Below are positions 1 to 7,458 of a stretch of DNA of 14,529 bases, piece by piece. The DNA lies in NCBI GenBank assembly GCA_030832235.1, contig JAURJO010000350.1, positions 1-14,529 of the forward strand, written 5' to 3'. Numbering within the stretch: position 1 is the first letter of the stretch; every line of letters begins with the position of its first letter. A program made the position numbers and the translations under genes. This DNA comes from Verrucomicrobiota bacterium. Lineage in GTDB: Bacteria > Verrucomicrobiota > Verrucomicrobiia > Opitutales > Opitutaceae. The notes beneath the pieces are model-generated. The model worked only from the letters and a program-made list of their open reading frames with translations. It was not told where the DNA came from and did not search any database.

Positions 1-1
1 C

Positions 2-712
2 CCTGCCGGGGATGATCGTAACCGAGTCCCGGCTGAGGCCTCTCCGGTTGTCACGTTTGAGGACAAGATGCGTGGCTTCTGGGCCTCGTACCGCAAGGCG
101 ATCTACGGCCTTTGCGCACTCGTGGTGCTGGCGATCGTGGGCAAGGGGGTGCTCGAGTATTTCGAGGAGCAGCGCGAGGAGGGTGTCCGCAAGGCCTACG
201 CCGCTGCGACCACGCCGGATCAGCTGAAGTCCTTCGCTGCCGCCAACGCCTCGCACTCGCTCGCCGGGGTCGCGCATCTCCGGATGGCTGACGACGCCTA
301 CAAGGCCGGCAAGGCGGCCGATGCCGCCGCCGGTTACGAAAAGGCCGCTGGTATCCTGAAGTCCGGGCCGCTCGCCGCCCGCGCACGTCTCGGCCTCGCC
401 CTTTCCCAGGTTCTCTCCGGTAAGTCCGCCGACGGCGCCAAGTCCCTCGGTCAGGTCGCGGCCGACGAGAAGGAGTTCAAGGCGGTGCGCGCCGAGGCGA
501 TTTATCACTTGTGCAGCCTCGCGGCTGAAGCAGGTCAGACCGATGAGGTACAGAAACGGGTCGACGAGCTGATGAAGCTCGATGTCTCCAGCCCGTGGAC
601 GCAGCGGGCGATGTCGCTTCGCGCGAGCCTGCCGGCCGCCCCTGCAGCCGACGTGAAGAAGGACGCCGCGGCCGCTCCGGCCGGCGTTCAGGTCAAGGTG
701 CCCGGCAAGTGA
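2..712 (+). CDS. Single-pass membrane protein with TPR-like repeats (YfgM/TPR_21-like), 5' end possibly outside window
   Basis: The frame encodes a short N-terminal segment, one hydrophobic helix (about residues 11-27 counted from the ATG at 68, around LCALVVLAIVGK), then an Ala-rich helical region with TPR-like spacing (about 55-180) and an Ala/Pro/Lys tail. This layout matches the TPR_21/YfgM class, in which a membrane anchor carries a periplasmic helical repeat domain; in E. coli YfgM works with the Sec translocon and periplasmic chaperones. A role here is inference only. The frame stays open upstream of 68 to the window edge, and the extra residues (reading VVTFEDK just before that Met) look coding, so the true start may lie outside. 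Against this, GAGG at 59-62 sits five bases before the ATG at 68, a workable ribosome site, so a start at 68 (214 residues) remains possible. The next feature downstream is tRNA-Leu, 105 bp away. Confidence 0.72.
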   Translation, partial: PAGDDRNRVPAEASPVVTFEDKMRGFWASYRKAIYGLCALVVLAIVGKGVLEYFEEQREEGVRKAYAAATTPDQLKSFAAANASHSLAGVAHLRMADDAYKAGKAADAAAGYEKAAGILKSGPLAARARLGLALSQVLSGKSADGAKSLGQVAADEKEFKAVRAEAIYHLCSLAAEAGQTDEVQKRVDELMKLDVSSPWTQRAMSLRASLPAAPAADVKKDAAAAPAGVQVKVPGK

Positions 713-749
713 GACGGAACGGTTCTTTGTTCTTGCGATGAAATTTTCG

Positions 750-769
750 GCCCGCGTAGTTCCGCGGGC
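750..769 (+). other. GC-rich hairpin after the TPR-like gene
   Basis: GCCCGCG at 750-756 pairs perfectly with CGCGGGC at 763-769 around a six-base loop. It lies 38 bp after the stop codon of the preceding gene and about 50 bp before the tRNA. No T-run follows, so it is not a standard intrinsic terminator. It could slow polymerase, protect the 3' end of the mRNA or be chance in GC-rich DNA. Confidence 0.3.
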
Positions 770-817
770 TCCGTGGGGGTCGGCCTTCGCGCCGCATCCG
801 TTCACGGATCACATTTC

Positions 818-902
818 GCTCAGGTGGTGGAACTGGTAGACACGCAGGTCTCAGAAGCCTGTGCTTAACCGCATGGGGGTTCGAGTCCCCCCCTGAGCAC
901 CA
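818..902 (+). tRNA. tRNA-Leu, anticodon CAG, CCA end encoded
   Basis: All arms fold by eye. The acceptor stem GCTCAGG (818-824) pairs with CCTGAGC (892-898), followed by discriminator A899 and an encoded CCA (900-902). The D arm GTG/CAC carries the GG-containing loop. The anticodon stem CAGGT/GCCTG holds loop CTCAGAA with anticodon CAG at 852-854, decoding CUG. A long variable arm with TGC/GCA pairing (862-873) marks a class II tRNA, as expected for leucine. The T stem GGGGG/CCCCC encloses TTCGAGT (880-886). CUG is used heavily by the genes around it, so this is probably a major isoacceptor. A terminator hairpin follows 12 bp downstream, so the tRNA appears to be the last element of its transcript. 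Confidence 0.97.
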
Positions 903-913
903 TTTCCAAAGGT

Positions 914-943
914 AAAACCGGCCCTGTTTTCGGGGCCGGTTTT
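914..943 (+). terminator. Intrinsic terminator after tRNA-Leu, symmetric and probably bidirectional
   Basis: AAAACCGGCCC (914-924) is perfectly complementary to GGGCCGGTTTT (933-943) across an eight-base loop. On the plus strand the stem ends in a TTTT run, giving a classic terminator for the tRNA transcript. The AAAA at the left foot becomes TTTT on the minus strand, so the same hairpin can also stop transcripts coming leftward from purU, whose stop codon is 165 bp away. It is the strongest hairpin seen between the two convergent units. Confidence 0.85.
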
Positions 944-1103
944 CTCTTGGACGGCCCTTGTTTCTGCGGCGATTGCGCCTTTGTCACGTGCGCCGCCGGT
1001 CCGGTCGAGGGATGGCGGCCCGATTCCTGATCGCGTTGCTGCCTGGAGGGCGGGTAGATGCGAAGCCGGAGTTCGCGGCGATCGGGTCGCGCGACGCGAC
1101 GAA

Positions 1104-1119
1104 GTGTTCAATCGAACAC
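1104..1119 (-). other. Small hairpin across the purU stop codon
   Basis: GTGTTC (1104-1109) and GAACAC (1114-1119) form a perfect six-pair stem with a four-base loop. The purU stop codon (1108-1110) lies inside it. There is no T-run on the minus-strand side, so termination by this element alone is doubtful; it may be chance or help stabilise the mRNA end. Confidence 0.22.
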
Positions 1120-1983
1120 CACGGTCTTGTTACCGTAGGCGAGCACCCGGCCGGCGAGGTGCCAACGCACCGCTTGGGCGAGCACGACTCGTTCCAGATC
1201 CCGGCCGAGCCGGACGAGATCATCCACCTCGTGCCGGTGTGTCACCCGGACGACATCCTGATGGATGATCGGCCCTTCATCGAGGTCACGGGTGGCGTAG
1301 TGCGCGGTCGCGCCGATGAGTTTCACGCCCCGGGTGTGAGCCTGATGGTAGGGCCGACCTCCCGCGAACGCCGGGAGAAACGAATGGTGAATGTTGATCA
1401 CCGGTGCGCCGAACGATTCCAGAAATTCCTGGGAGAGCACCTGCATGTAGCGCGCCAGCACGACCAGTTCGGCACCGGTATCGCGCAGGAGCGCCAGCTG
1501 ACGGGCTTCGGCCGTGGCTTTCGCATCGGGCGTAACCGGGATGTGATGAAACGGCAGACCGTATCCGGCGGCAGCCGAGGCGAGATCGGTATGGTTCCCG
1601 ACCACCGCAACGATTTCCGCCGCGAGATCACCCGACTTCCAGCGAAGGATCAGGTCGTGAAAACAATGGTCGGCCTTCGAAACAAAGATGGCGAGCCGTG
1701 TGCGATGGGTGGAGGAGAGCACCCGGGCCTTCATGCCGAGGGAGGCGGCGAAGCTCGTGAAGGCCGTCGCGCCGGAGTCGTCAGTGGCTTTGAGGCCGGA
1801 AGGGTGCTGCCCAGGTTCCCATTCGATCCTTTGGAAGAAGATTCCCGCCTCCATGTCGCGGTGCTGATCGGCGTGTAGAATGTTCCCTCCACGCTCGAAA
1901 ATCCAACCGGCGACCCGCGCGACCAACCCGGGTTGATCCGCCCCGTGCAGTAAGGCCGTAAGGGTGGTCCGCGACACGCTCAT
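1108..1983 (-). CDS. purU: Formyltetrahydrofolate deformylase
   Basis: The 291-residue product matches PurU in length and layout: an N-terminal ACT-type regulatory domain (about 5-85) followed by a formyltransferase-fold hydrolase domain (about 93-285). Visible active-site residues are N197 and H199 in VINIHHSFLPAF and D235 in DLDEGPI, the Asn-His-Asp set shared with glycinamide ribonucleotide formyltransferase. The enzyme hydrolyses 10-formyl-THF to THF and formate in the cytoplasm; it balances the one-carbon pool and supplies formate for PurT-type purine synthesis. In E. coli it is controlled by methionine and glycine, a role usually assigned to the ACT domain. The ATG at 1983 gives an N-terminus that enters the ACT domain at once. 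The lipoprotein gene upstream stops 12 bp before it, so the two are probably co-transcribed. No strong Shine-Dalgarno is visible. Confidence 0.95.
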   Translation of the reverse strand: MSVSRTTLTALLHGADQPGLVARVAGWIFERGGNILHADQHRDMEAGIFFQRIEWEPGQHPSGLKATDDSGATAFTSFAASLGMKARVLSSTHRTRLAIFVSKADHCFHDLILRWKSGDLAAEIVAVVGNHTDLASAAAGYGLPFHHIPVTPDAKATAEARQLALLRDTGAELVVLARYMQVLSQEFLESFGAPVINIHHSFLPAFAGGRPYHQAHTRGVKLIGATAHYATRDLDEGPIIHQDVVRVTHRHEVDDLVRLGRDLERVVLAQAVRWHLAGRVLAYGNKTVVFD

Positions 1984-1995
1984 GTCCGCGTCACT

Positions 1996-2673
1996 TCAGT
2001 TCCGGCTGCGTCGCCGATCCTCTTCCGCCCGGGGCTGCGAGGCCAGTTCACCGACCGCGCGCGCGATGGTTTTCAACTCCTCGCGGAGCTGCGCGGTCGT
2101 GTTCTCAGCCTCGAGACGCAGTCGTCTTTCGACGGAAAGGTATTCTCCGAGCCTCTCCACCGTGTCCTTCAACTTACGTAACTCCTCGCTGGCGGCCTTG
2201 AGCTCGGCGGCGGTTTTCTCCCTTGAGCGGCGCGATTCCTCGGATTCGGCCGCGCTCTGGGCGGTTTTCTCGGCGCGGTCCCTTTCAACCTTCAGGCGCG
2301 CGTTGGCCGCCCGAAGGGTGGCGAGTTCGCGGGCGGCCTCCCGCAATTGCTCCACCAGCCTGGAAATGTCGGCTGCGCCTCCCGTCCCGGCCGTCCCCAG
2401 TGCGCTCCGCGTGGCCGCCCGTTCCGTGGACGTGACCGATTCGGAGCGGGCCTCGTTGGAAGAGGATCGTCTCGCGGAATCCCGCGTTTCGCGACGTGGC
2501 GGCTCTTCGTTCGCGGATGACCTCGACTCCGGCTCCCGGGCAGACTCTTTCGCGGCGGTGCCCTCGGACTCCGCCCGTCCGGACTCCGACGACTCGGAGG
2601 ATGAACCCGTGGCACAGCCGGTGAGAATGAGCACGAGGCCGGCGGCAATCAGGGGGAAGGGTTTTGAGGGCAT
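1996..2673 (-). CDS. Lipoprotein with charged linker and coiled coil, function unknown
   Basis: The 225-residue protein begins with a lipoprotein signal peptide: a short start, hydrophobic core (about residues 8-18) and lipobox L17-T18-G19-C20, so Cys20 should be lipidated after cleavage. Residues 23-90 are a low-complexity stretch dominated by Ser, Glu, Arg and Ala, probably unstructured. Residues about 102-212 show heptad-like Leu/Ala spacing with many Glu, Arg and Lys residues, typical of a long coiled coil. The C-terminus is basic (RRRSRN). I do not recognise a specific family. The layout suggests a rod tethered to a membrane by a flexible linker, possibly an envelope spacer, but that is inference. 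It sits between carB (57 bp upstream) and purU (12 bp downstream) on the same strand, probably in one operon, with no obvious functional link to nucleotide metabolism. Confidence 0.8.
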   Translation of the reverse strand: MPSKPFPLIAAGLVLILTGCATGSSSESSESGRAESEGTAAKESAREPESRSSANEEPPRRETRDSARRSSSNEARSESVTSTERAATRSALGTAGTGGAADISRLVEQLREAARELATLRAANARLKVERDRAEKTAQSAAESEESRRSREKTAAELKAASEELRKLKDTVERLGEYLSVERRLRLEAENTTAQLREELKTIARAVGELASQPRAEEDRRRSRN

Positions 2674-2730
2674 GAGCTTGAGTTCGCGGGTCCAGTTGAG
2701 GCTGCTCGAAACCTGGGGGCGGAAGGATGT

Positions 2731-5700
2731 TCAGACCACTTTCACATTTCCGCGGTACTGCTGGATGGGCCGTACGCCGACGTGCTTTTCCTTCAACGAA
2801 CGGATTCCGTCCAGCGCGGCGGCCGCGCCGGTGATCGAGGTCATGATGCAGACGTTATGGGCCAGAGCCGCGGCGCGGATCGCATTCTCATCGCGGCGCG
2901 GGATCATCCCCGCGGGAGTGTTGATCACGAGCTGGATCTGGCCGTTTTTGATCAGATCGACAGCGTTGGGGCGACCTTCCTGGATTTTGGCGAGTTTCCG
3001 CACCTTCACGCCGGCGTCGGCCAGTTCCTTGGCCGTGCCACTGGTGGAGCAGATGGTGAAGCCCAACTTCTCGAGTTCCAAGGCGATGCTGATGGCGCGC
3101 TTCTTGTCGGCGTCCTTCACCGAAAGGAACACATTCCCCTGGATCGGCAGGCCGGGCTTGGCCGCGGCTTGGGCCTTGGCGAAGGCGACGCCGAGATCGG
3201 CGTCCAAGCCCATGACCTCGCCGGTCGAGCGCATTTCCGGTCCGAGGGCGATCGTTGCGCCCGGGAAGCGGACGAACGGGAAAACAGCCTCCTTCACGCA
3301 CCAGTGCTTGGGGGTCTGCTCGCGGGTGAAGCCCAGATCGCGGAGCTTGGCGCCGGTCATCACCTTGGCGGCGAGTTTCGCCAGCGGCACGCCGATGGCT
3401 TTGGCGACGAACGGGACGGTGCGCGAGGCGCGCGGATTGACCTCGAGGACGTAGAGTTGCTGGTCCTTGATCGCGAACTGCACGTTCATGAGCCCGATCA
3501 CGCGCAATTCGCGGGCGAGGGCGTGGGTGGCCCGGCGGACATCGTCGAGGACTGCGCTGGATAGCGTGTGAGGCGGCATCACCATCGCGGCGTCGCCGGA
3601 ATGGACGCCCGCGTACTCGATGTGCTCCAGCATTCCGCCGATCACCGAGGTCTCGCCGTCGCTGATGCAGTCGACGTCGAGCTCGATCGCGTCCTCCAGG
3701 AACTTGTCGATGAGCACCGGCTTTCCGGGCATCACGTCGAAAACCTGGCGGACGACCCCCTTCAGCTCCTCCTCGCTGTAGAGGATGAACATGCCGCGAC
3801 CGCCGAGCACGAACGACGGGCGCACGAGCACCGGGTAACCGAGTTCACCGGCGCAGGCGATGGCTTCGGCCTCGCTGATGGCGATGCGGTTGGCGGGTTG
3901 GCGCAGCTGGAGCTTGTTGAGGATGCCGGCGAACAGCTTCCGATCCTCGGCGATCTCGATGCTTTCGGGCGAGGTGCCGATGATGTTCACGCCGTTCGCC
4001 TTGAGGGCGCTGGCGAGATTGAGCGGGGTCTGGCCGCCGAACTGCACGATGGCGCCGTCGCACTTCTCCTGATGATAAATCTCCAGCACGTCCTCCAGGG
4101 TGAGGGGCTCGAAGAAGAGGCGGTCGCTGGTGTCGTAATCCGTCGAGACGGTCTCGGGATTCGAGTTCACCATCACGCTTTCATAACCGATCTCCCGCAG
4201 GGCGAAGCTGGCGTGGACGCAGCAGTAGTCGAACTCGATGCCCTGCCCGATGCGGTTGGGCCCGCCGCCGAGGATCATGATCTTCCGTTTCCCGGTGGGC
4301 GGCACGATCTCGTTCTCGTCGCCGTAGCTGGAGTAGTAGTAGGGCGTGAACGCCTCGAATTCCGCCGCGCACGTGTCCACCAGCCGGTAGGTGGTGTTGA
4401 TGCCGCGGCGTTTGCGGTCGGCCCGGACGGAGGCCAGGTCGGATTTCAGCAGATGCGCGAGCTGGGCGTCGGAGAAGCCGAACTGTTTTGCCCGGCGGAA
4501 CGAGTCGTCGGCCAACGTGGCGAGCGAGCGTCCCGCGAGCCCCGCCTCCATTTCCCAGATCTCCCGCAGCTGGTGCAGGAACCACGGGTCGATCTTCGTG
4601 AGATCGAAGATGCGTTCGACGGTGTAGCCCGCCCGGAAGGCGTGCCGGATGTAAAAGATGCGTTCGGCGTTGGGCGTGCCCAGTTTGGCGTTGATGACCT
4701 TCTCCTCGACCGGCTCGTCACCGCCGTGCCTTCCGCCGCTGAAGCCGCGGGCGCCAGTCTCCAGCGAGCGGAGACACTTCTGGATCGACTCCTTGAAGGT
4801 GCGTCCGATCGCCATGGCCTCGCCCACGGACTTCATCGCCGATGTCAGCGTGGGGTCGGCGTCGGGGAACTTCTCGAAGGTGAAACGGGGGATCTTGGTG
4901 ACGACGTAGTCGATCGTCGGCTCGAAGCTGGCGGGAGTGAGGCGGGTGATGTCGTTGCGCAGCTCGTCGAGCGCATAGCCGACCGCCAGCTTGGCCGCGA
5001 TCTTGGCGATCGGAAAACCGGTCGCCTTGGAGGCCAGCGCCGAGCTGCGGCTGACGCGCGGGTTCATCTCGATCACGACCATGCGGCCGGTCTCGGGGTC
5101 CACGGAGAACTGGATGTTCGAGCCGCCCGTCTCGACGCCGATCTCGCGGATCACGGCGAAGGAGGCGTCGCGCATGACCTGGTACTCCTTGTCGGTGAGC
5201 GTCATCGACGGCGCCACGGTGATGGAGTCTCCGGTGTGGACGCCCATCGGGTCGAAGTTCTCGATCGAGCAGATCACGACGCACTGGTCCTTGTGGTCGC
5301 GCATCACCTCCATCTCGTATTCCTTCCAGCCGAGCAGGCATTCCTCGACGAGGACCTCGTGGACCGGGGAAAGGTCGAGGCCGTTGGCGACGATCCGCTC
5401 AAACTCCTCCCGGTTGTAGGCGATGCCGCCGCCGGAACCGCCGAGTGTGAATGACGGACGGATGATCAACGGGAACATGCCCAGCTCGTCGGCGGCCGCG
5501 CGGGCCTCCTCGAGCGACTTCACGGTCTTGGATCGGGCCACGTCCAGGCCGATGCGGAGCATGGCCTTCTTGAAGAGCTCGCGGTCCTCGCCCTTGGCGA
5601 TCGCCTCGGGTTTCGCCCCGATCATCTCGACCCCGTATTTCGCGAGAATGCCCTTGTGATGGAGGTCCATCGACAGATTCAGGGCCGTCTGGCCACCGAG

Positions 5701-5967
5701 GGTGGGCAGCAGCGCCGAGGGGCGTTCCGTGGCGATGATTTTCTCCAGGAACTCGATCGTCAGCGGCTCGATGTAAGTGACGTCGGCGAACTCCGGATCC
5801 GTCATGATCGTCGCCGGATTCGAGTTCACCAGGATGACGCGGTAGCCTTCCTCCTTGAGGGCCTTGCAGGCCTGGGTGCCGGAGTAGTCGAACTCGCATG
5901 CCTGGCCGATGACGATGGGGCCGGCGCCGATGATGAGGATCGATTTCAGGTCGGTGCGCTTGGGCAT
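2731..5967 (-). CDS. carB: Carbamoyl phosphate synthase large chain
   Basis: The 1078-residue product is full length (E. coli CarB has 1073). It makes carbamoyl phosphate from bicarbonate, ammonia delivered by CarA, and two ATP, feeding pyrimidine and arginine synthesis. The first ATP-grasp half (about 1-400) keeps residues matching the E. coli catalytic set: R129, R170, H244, Q286, E300 and N302. An oligomerisation region follows (about 400-545), then the second ATP-grasp half (about 550-935), which repeats the EFDY, NSNPETVSTD and GGQTPLNLA motifs. The last 140 residues form an MGS-like allosteric domain with STSGT and VINTP, which suggests the UMP-binding site is kept. I chose the ATG at 5967 (MPKRTDLKSILI) because that is the family's usual N-terminus; the in-frame Met at 6012 adds 15 residues not typical of CarB. 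carA is not adjacent in this window. The lipoprotein and purU genes follow on the same strand. Confidence 0.97.
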   Translation of the reverse strand: MPKRTDLKSILIIGAGPIVIGQACEFDYSGTQACKALKEEGYRVILVNSNPATIMTDPEFADVTYIEPLTIEFLEKIIATERPSALLPTLGGQTALNLSMDLHHKGILAKYGVEMIGAKPEAIAKGEDRELFKKAMLRIGLDVARSKTVKSLEEARAAADELGMFPLIIRPSFTLGGSGGGIAYNREEFERIVANGLDLSPVHEVLVEECLLGWKEYEMEVMRDHKDQCVVICSIENFDPMGVHTGDSITVAPSMTLTDKEYQVMRDASFAVIREIGVETGGSNIQFSVDPETGRMVVIEMNPRVSRSSALASKATGFPIAKIAAKLAVGYALDELRNDITRLTPASFEPTIDYVVTKIPRFTFEKFPDADPTLTSAMKSVGEAMAIGRTFKESIQKCLRSLETGARGFSGGRHGGDEPVEEKVINAKLGTPNAERIFYIRHAFRAGYTVERIFDLTKIDPWFLHQLREIWEMEAGLAGRSLATLADDSFRRAKQFGFSDAQLAHLLKSDLASVRADRKRRGINTTYRLVDTCAAEFEAFTPYYYSSYGDENEIVPPTGKRKIMILGGGPNRIGQGIEFDYCCVHASFALREIGYESVMVNSNPETVSTDYDTSDRLFFEPLTLEDVLEIYHQEKCDGAIVQFGGQTPLNLASALKANGVNIIGTSPESIEIAEDRKLFAGILNKLQLRQPANRIAISEAEAIACAGELGYPVLVRPSFVLGGRGMFILYSEEELKGVVRQVFDVMPGKPVLIDKFLEDAIELDVDCISDGETSVIGGMLEHIEYAGVHSGDAAMVMPPHTLSSAVLDDVRRATHALARELRVIGLMNVQFAIKDQQLYVLEVNPRASRTVPFVAKAIGVPLAKLAAKVMTGAKLRDLGFTREQTPKHWCVKEAVFPFVRFPGATIALGPEMRSTGEVMGLDADLGVAFAKAQAAAKPGLPIQGNVFLSVKDADKKRAISIALELEKLGFTICSTSGTAKELADAGVKVRKLAKIQEGRPNAVDLIKNGQIQLVINTPAGMIPRRDENAIRAAALAHNVCIMTSITGAAAALDGIRSLKEKHVGVRPIQQYRGNVKVV

Positions 5968-6111
5968 GACGTAGATTTTGACGAGGGTTGTGAGCGCTGG
6001 AACTGCCGGCAAGCGGGAAAGCGGTGGAAGCCTTCCGAATCGCGGGAAGCCGGGTGGCGAGACCGCGTCGGGCTTCGCGCGGGGACGTGACGGATGCCTG
6101 CCGGCCGGAGG

Positions 6112-7368
6112 TCAGCCCAGCCGCTCCGGCGCTACCCCCAGCACCTTGGCCGCGGCGGTTTTGTCACCGCGACAGGCCTGCAAAACCTGATCGGTGTAGT
6201 GGCGTTCCTGCCCGCGCAGGTATTCATCCAAGCTGGGCCACGACTTCACCTCGCGGAGCCGCAGCGGTAATTGATGGGATGCGACGACGCGGGTGGCGGT
6301 GGCGGCCGCGATGCGCGAGACCACTTGAAACAGTTCCGTGACGTTTCCGGGCCAATGGTACGCGGTCATGACCGCGAGCGCGTCCTCCGTGAACTCGATC
6401 AGCTTCGGATCGAGGTGGGGATTCACCGATAAGGAGGCACAGTGGCGGACCAGCGCCGGAATGTCCTCGATGCGCTCGCGGAGTGGCGGAGCCGTCAGGG
6501 GCAGGGAGGCGATCCGGTAGAGCAGTTCCTCGTGGAATCGTCCCTCCTCGACCAGCCGCTCCAGGTCCTCGCCGCTCGAGCAAACCAGCCGGAAGCTGCT
6601 GGAGTTGTTGCGCAACACGCTCACCAGCTGCTCCTGCACGTCGAGCGGGAGGCAGGGGAGGTGTTGGAGAAAAAGCGTGCCGCCCTTGGCTTGTTGCACC
6701 CATGAGCCACCGCTCCCGCCGGTGCCAAGCAAACCGTCGCGGAGTTTCTCGGCGCTGGCCAGGGCGCAGTCGATGCGGACGAAGGCGGACTCGGGCGCGC
6801 CGCTGGCGGCATGCAGGATCTCGGCGACCGTCGATTTGCCGGTGCCATTCTCGCCGAGCAGCAGCACCGGCGTGCGGGTCGCGACCAGTTTTCGTACCTG
6901 CGCCTTGAAGCGGGTGATCTTCTCCCCACCGCCGATGAGGCGGGACTCGACGTCGGCCCCGCGTTGGGCCGGAGCGCCGGCTTGGGAGGCGCGTTCCGCT
7001 TGCAGGGCGCGGAACTCGATGCCGCGCCGCAGCGTCGCGATCAGCTCATCCACGCGAAACGGCTTCTGTAGATAATCAAAGGCGCCGAATTTCAGCGCCT
7101 GCACGGCGCTCTCCGTGGATGCGTAGGCGGTCATGATGACCACCACCACGCCGGGGTCGTAGAGCTTCAGGCGTTTGAGCAGCGTGATGCCATCCATCGG
7201 CTTCATGTCGATGTCGGCCAGCACGATCTCGAACTTCTCCGCCTTGTAGAGCGCCAGCGCCTTCTCCCCGTCAGTCGCGAATGAAGTCGCGAAGCCGGTG
7301 GGCTGGATGACCGCCTCCAGCATCTCGTGGATCGAGATGAGGTCGTCGACGATCAATACGGCGGGCAT
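6112..7368 (-). CDS. Response regulator of NtrC-like layout with degenerate AAA+ domain and shortened HTH
   Basis: The 418-residue protein has three parts. Residues 1-118 are a receiver domain with all key residues: D8/D9, phospho-acceptor D52, T80 and K102. Residues about 140-365 resemble the sigma-54 activator AAA+ domain, with Walker A GENGTGKST (172-180), GRFHEELLYR (276-285) and PPLRERIEDIP (294-304). However, the Walker B pattern GGTLFLDE reads GGTLFLQH (Q235, H236), and the GAFTGA loop that contacts sigma-54 is replaced by a short Gly-rich segment (about 211-222). Residues about 380-418 start a Fis-type helix-turn-helix, but the protein ends at GVAPERLG, inside the expected recognition helix. 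It is probably phosphorylated by a histidine kinase not in this window; ATP hydrolysis, sigma-54 contact and perhaps DNA binding look impaired. It lies 90 bp downstream of pilC on the same strand, which hints at pilus or secretion control. Confidence 0.88.
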   Translation of the reverse strand: MPAVLIVDDLISIHEMLEAVIQPTGFATSFATDGEKALALYKAEKFEIVLADIDMKPMDGITLLKRLKLYDPGVVVVIMTAYASTESAVQALKFGAFDYLQKPFRVDELIATLRRGIEFRALQAERASQAGAPAQRGADVESRLIGGGEKITRFKAQVRKLVATRTPVLLLGENGTGKSTVAEILHAASGAPESAFVRIDCALASAEKLRDGLLGTGGSGGSWVQQAKGGTLFLQHLPCLPLDVQEQLVSVLRNNSSSFRLVCSSGEDLERLVEEGRFHEELLYRIASLPLTAPPLRERIEDIPALVRHCASLSVNPHLDPKLIEFTEDALAVMTAYHWPGNVTELFQVVSRIAAATATRVVASHQLPLRLREVKSWPSLDEYLRGQERHYTDQVLQACRGDKTAAAKVLGVAPERLG

Positions 7369-7458
7369 AGCAGCGAAAAGGTGGGGAGGGTCCGGTCCTC
7401 AGGCTGGGATGTCAAACGACCCGTGAGGGTCATGATATCCTTCCCGTCCGAAACAGCC

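Noticed and set aside
796..809. ATCCG-TTCA-CGGAT hairpin just before tRNA-Leu
   Set aside because: A five-pair stem is too short to assign a role and is likely chance.
958..1878. A 306-codon plus-strand frame antisense to purU
   Set aside because: purU has its catalytic residues and ACT domain on the minus strand; this frame shows no domain.
1964..3454. A 496-codon plus-strand open frame across the lipoprotein gene and the carB end
   Set aside because: It is antisense to two supported genes and crosses their boundary. The Ser/Arg-rich product has no family features.
3568..5454. A 628-codon plus-strand open frame antisense to carB
   Set aside because: Its translation is a repetitive Asp/Val/Gly/His/Leu mix with no domain, and carB is fully conserved on the other strand. 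It is a codon-bias shadow.
6026..6036. Inverted repeat GGAAG-C-CTTCC upstream of carB, considered as an operator
   Set aside because: Five-base arms occur often by chance, and there is no second copy or recognisable promoter next to it.
7410..7431. Minus-strand TTGACA (7410-7415) and a five-pair hairpin (7418-7431) between pilC and the response regulator, considered as promoter or terminator
   Set aside because: No acceptable -10 hexamer occurs at 16-18 bp spacing, and the hairpin is short with only GTTT after it. Neither is strong enough to call.
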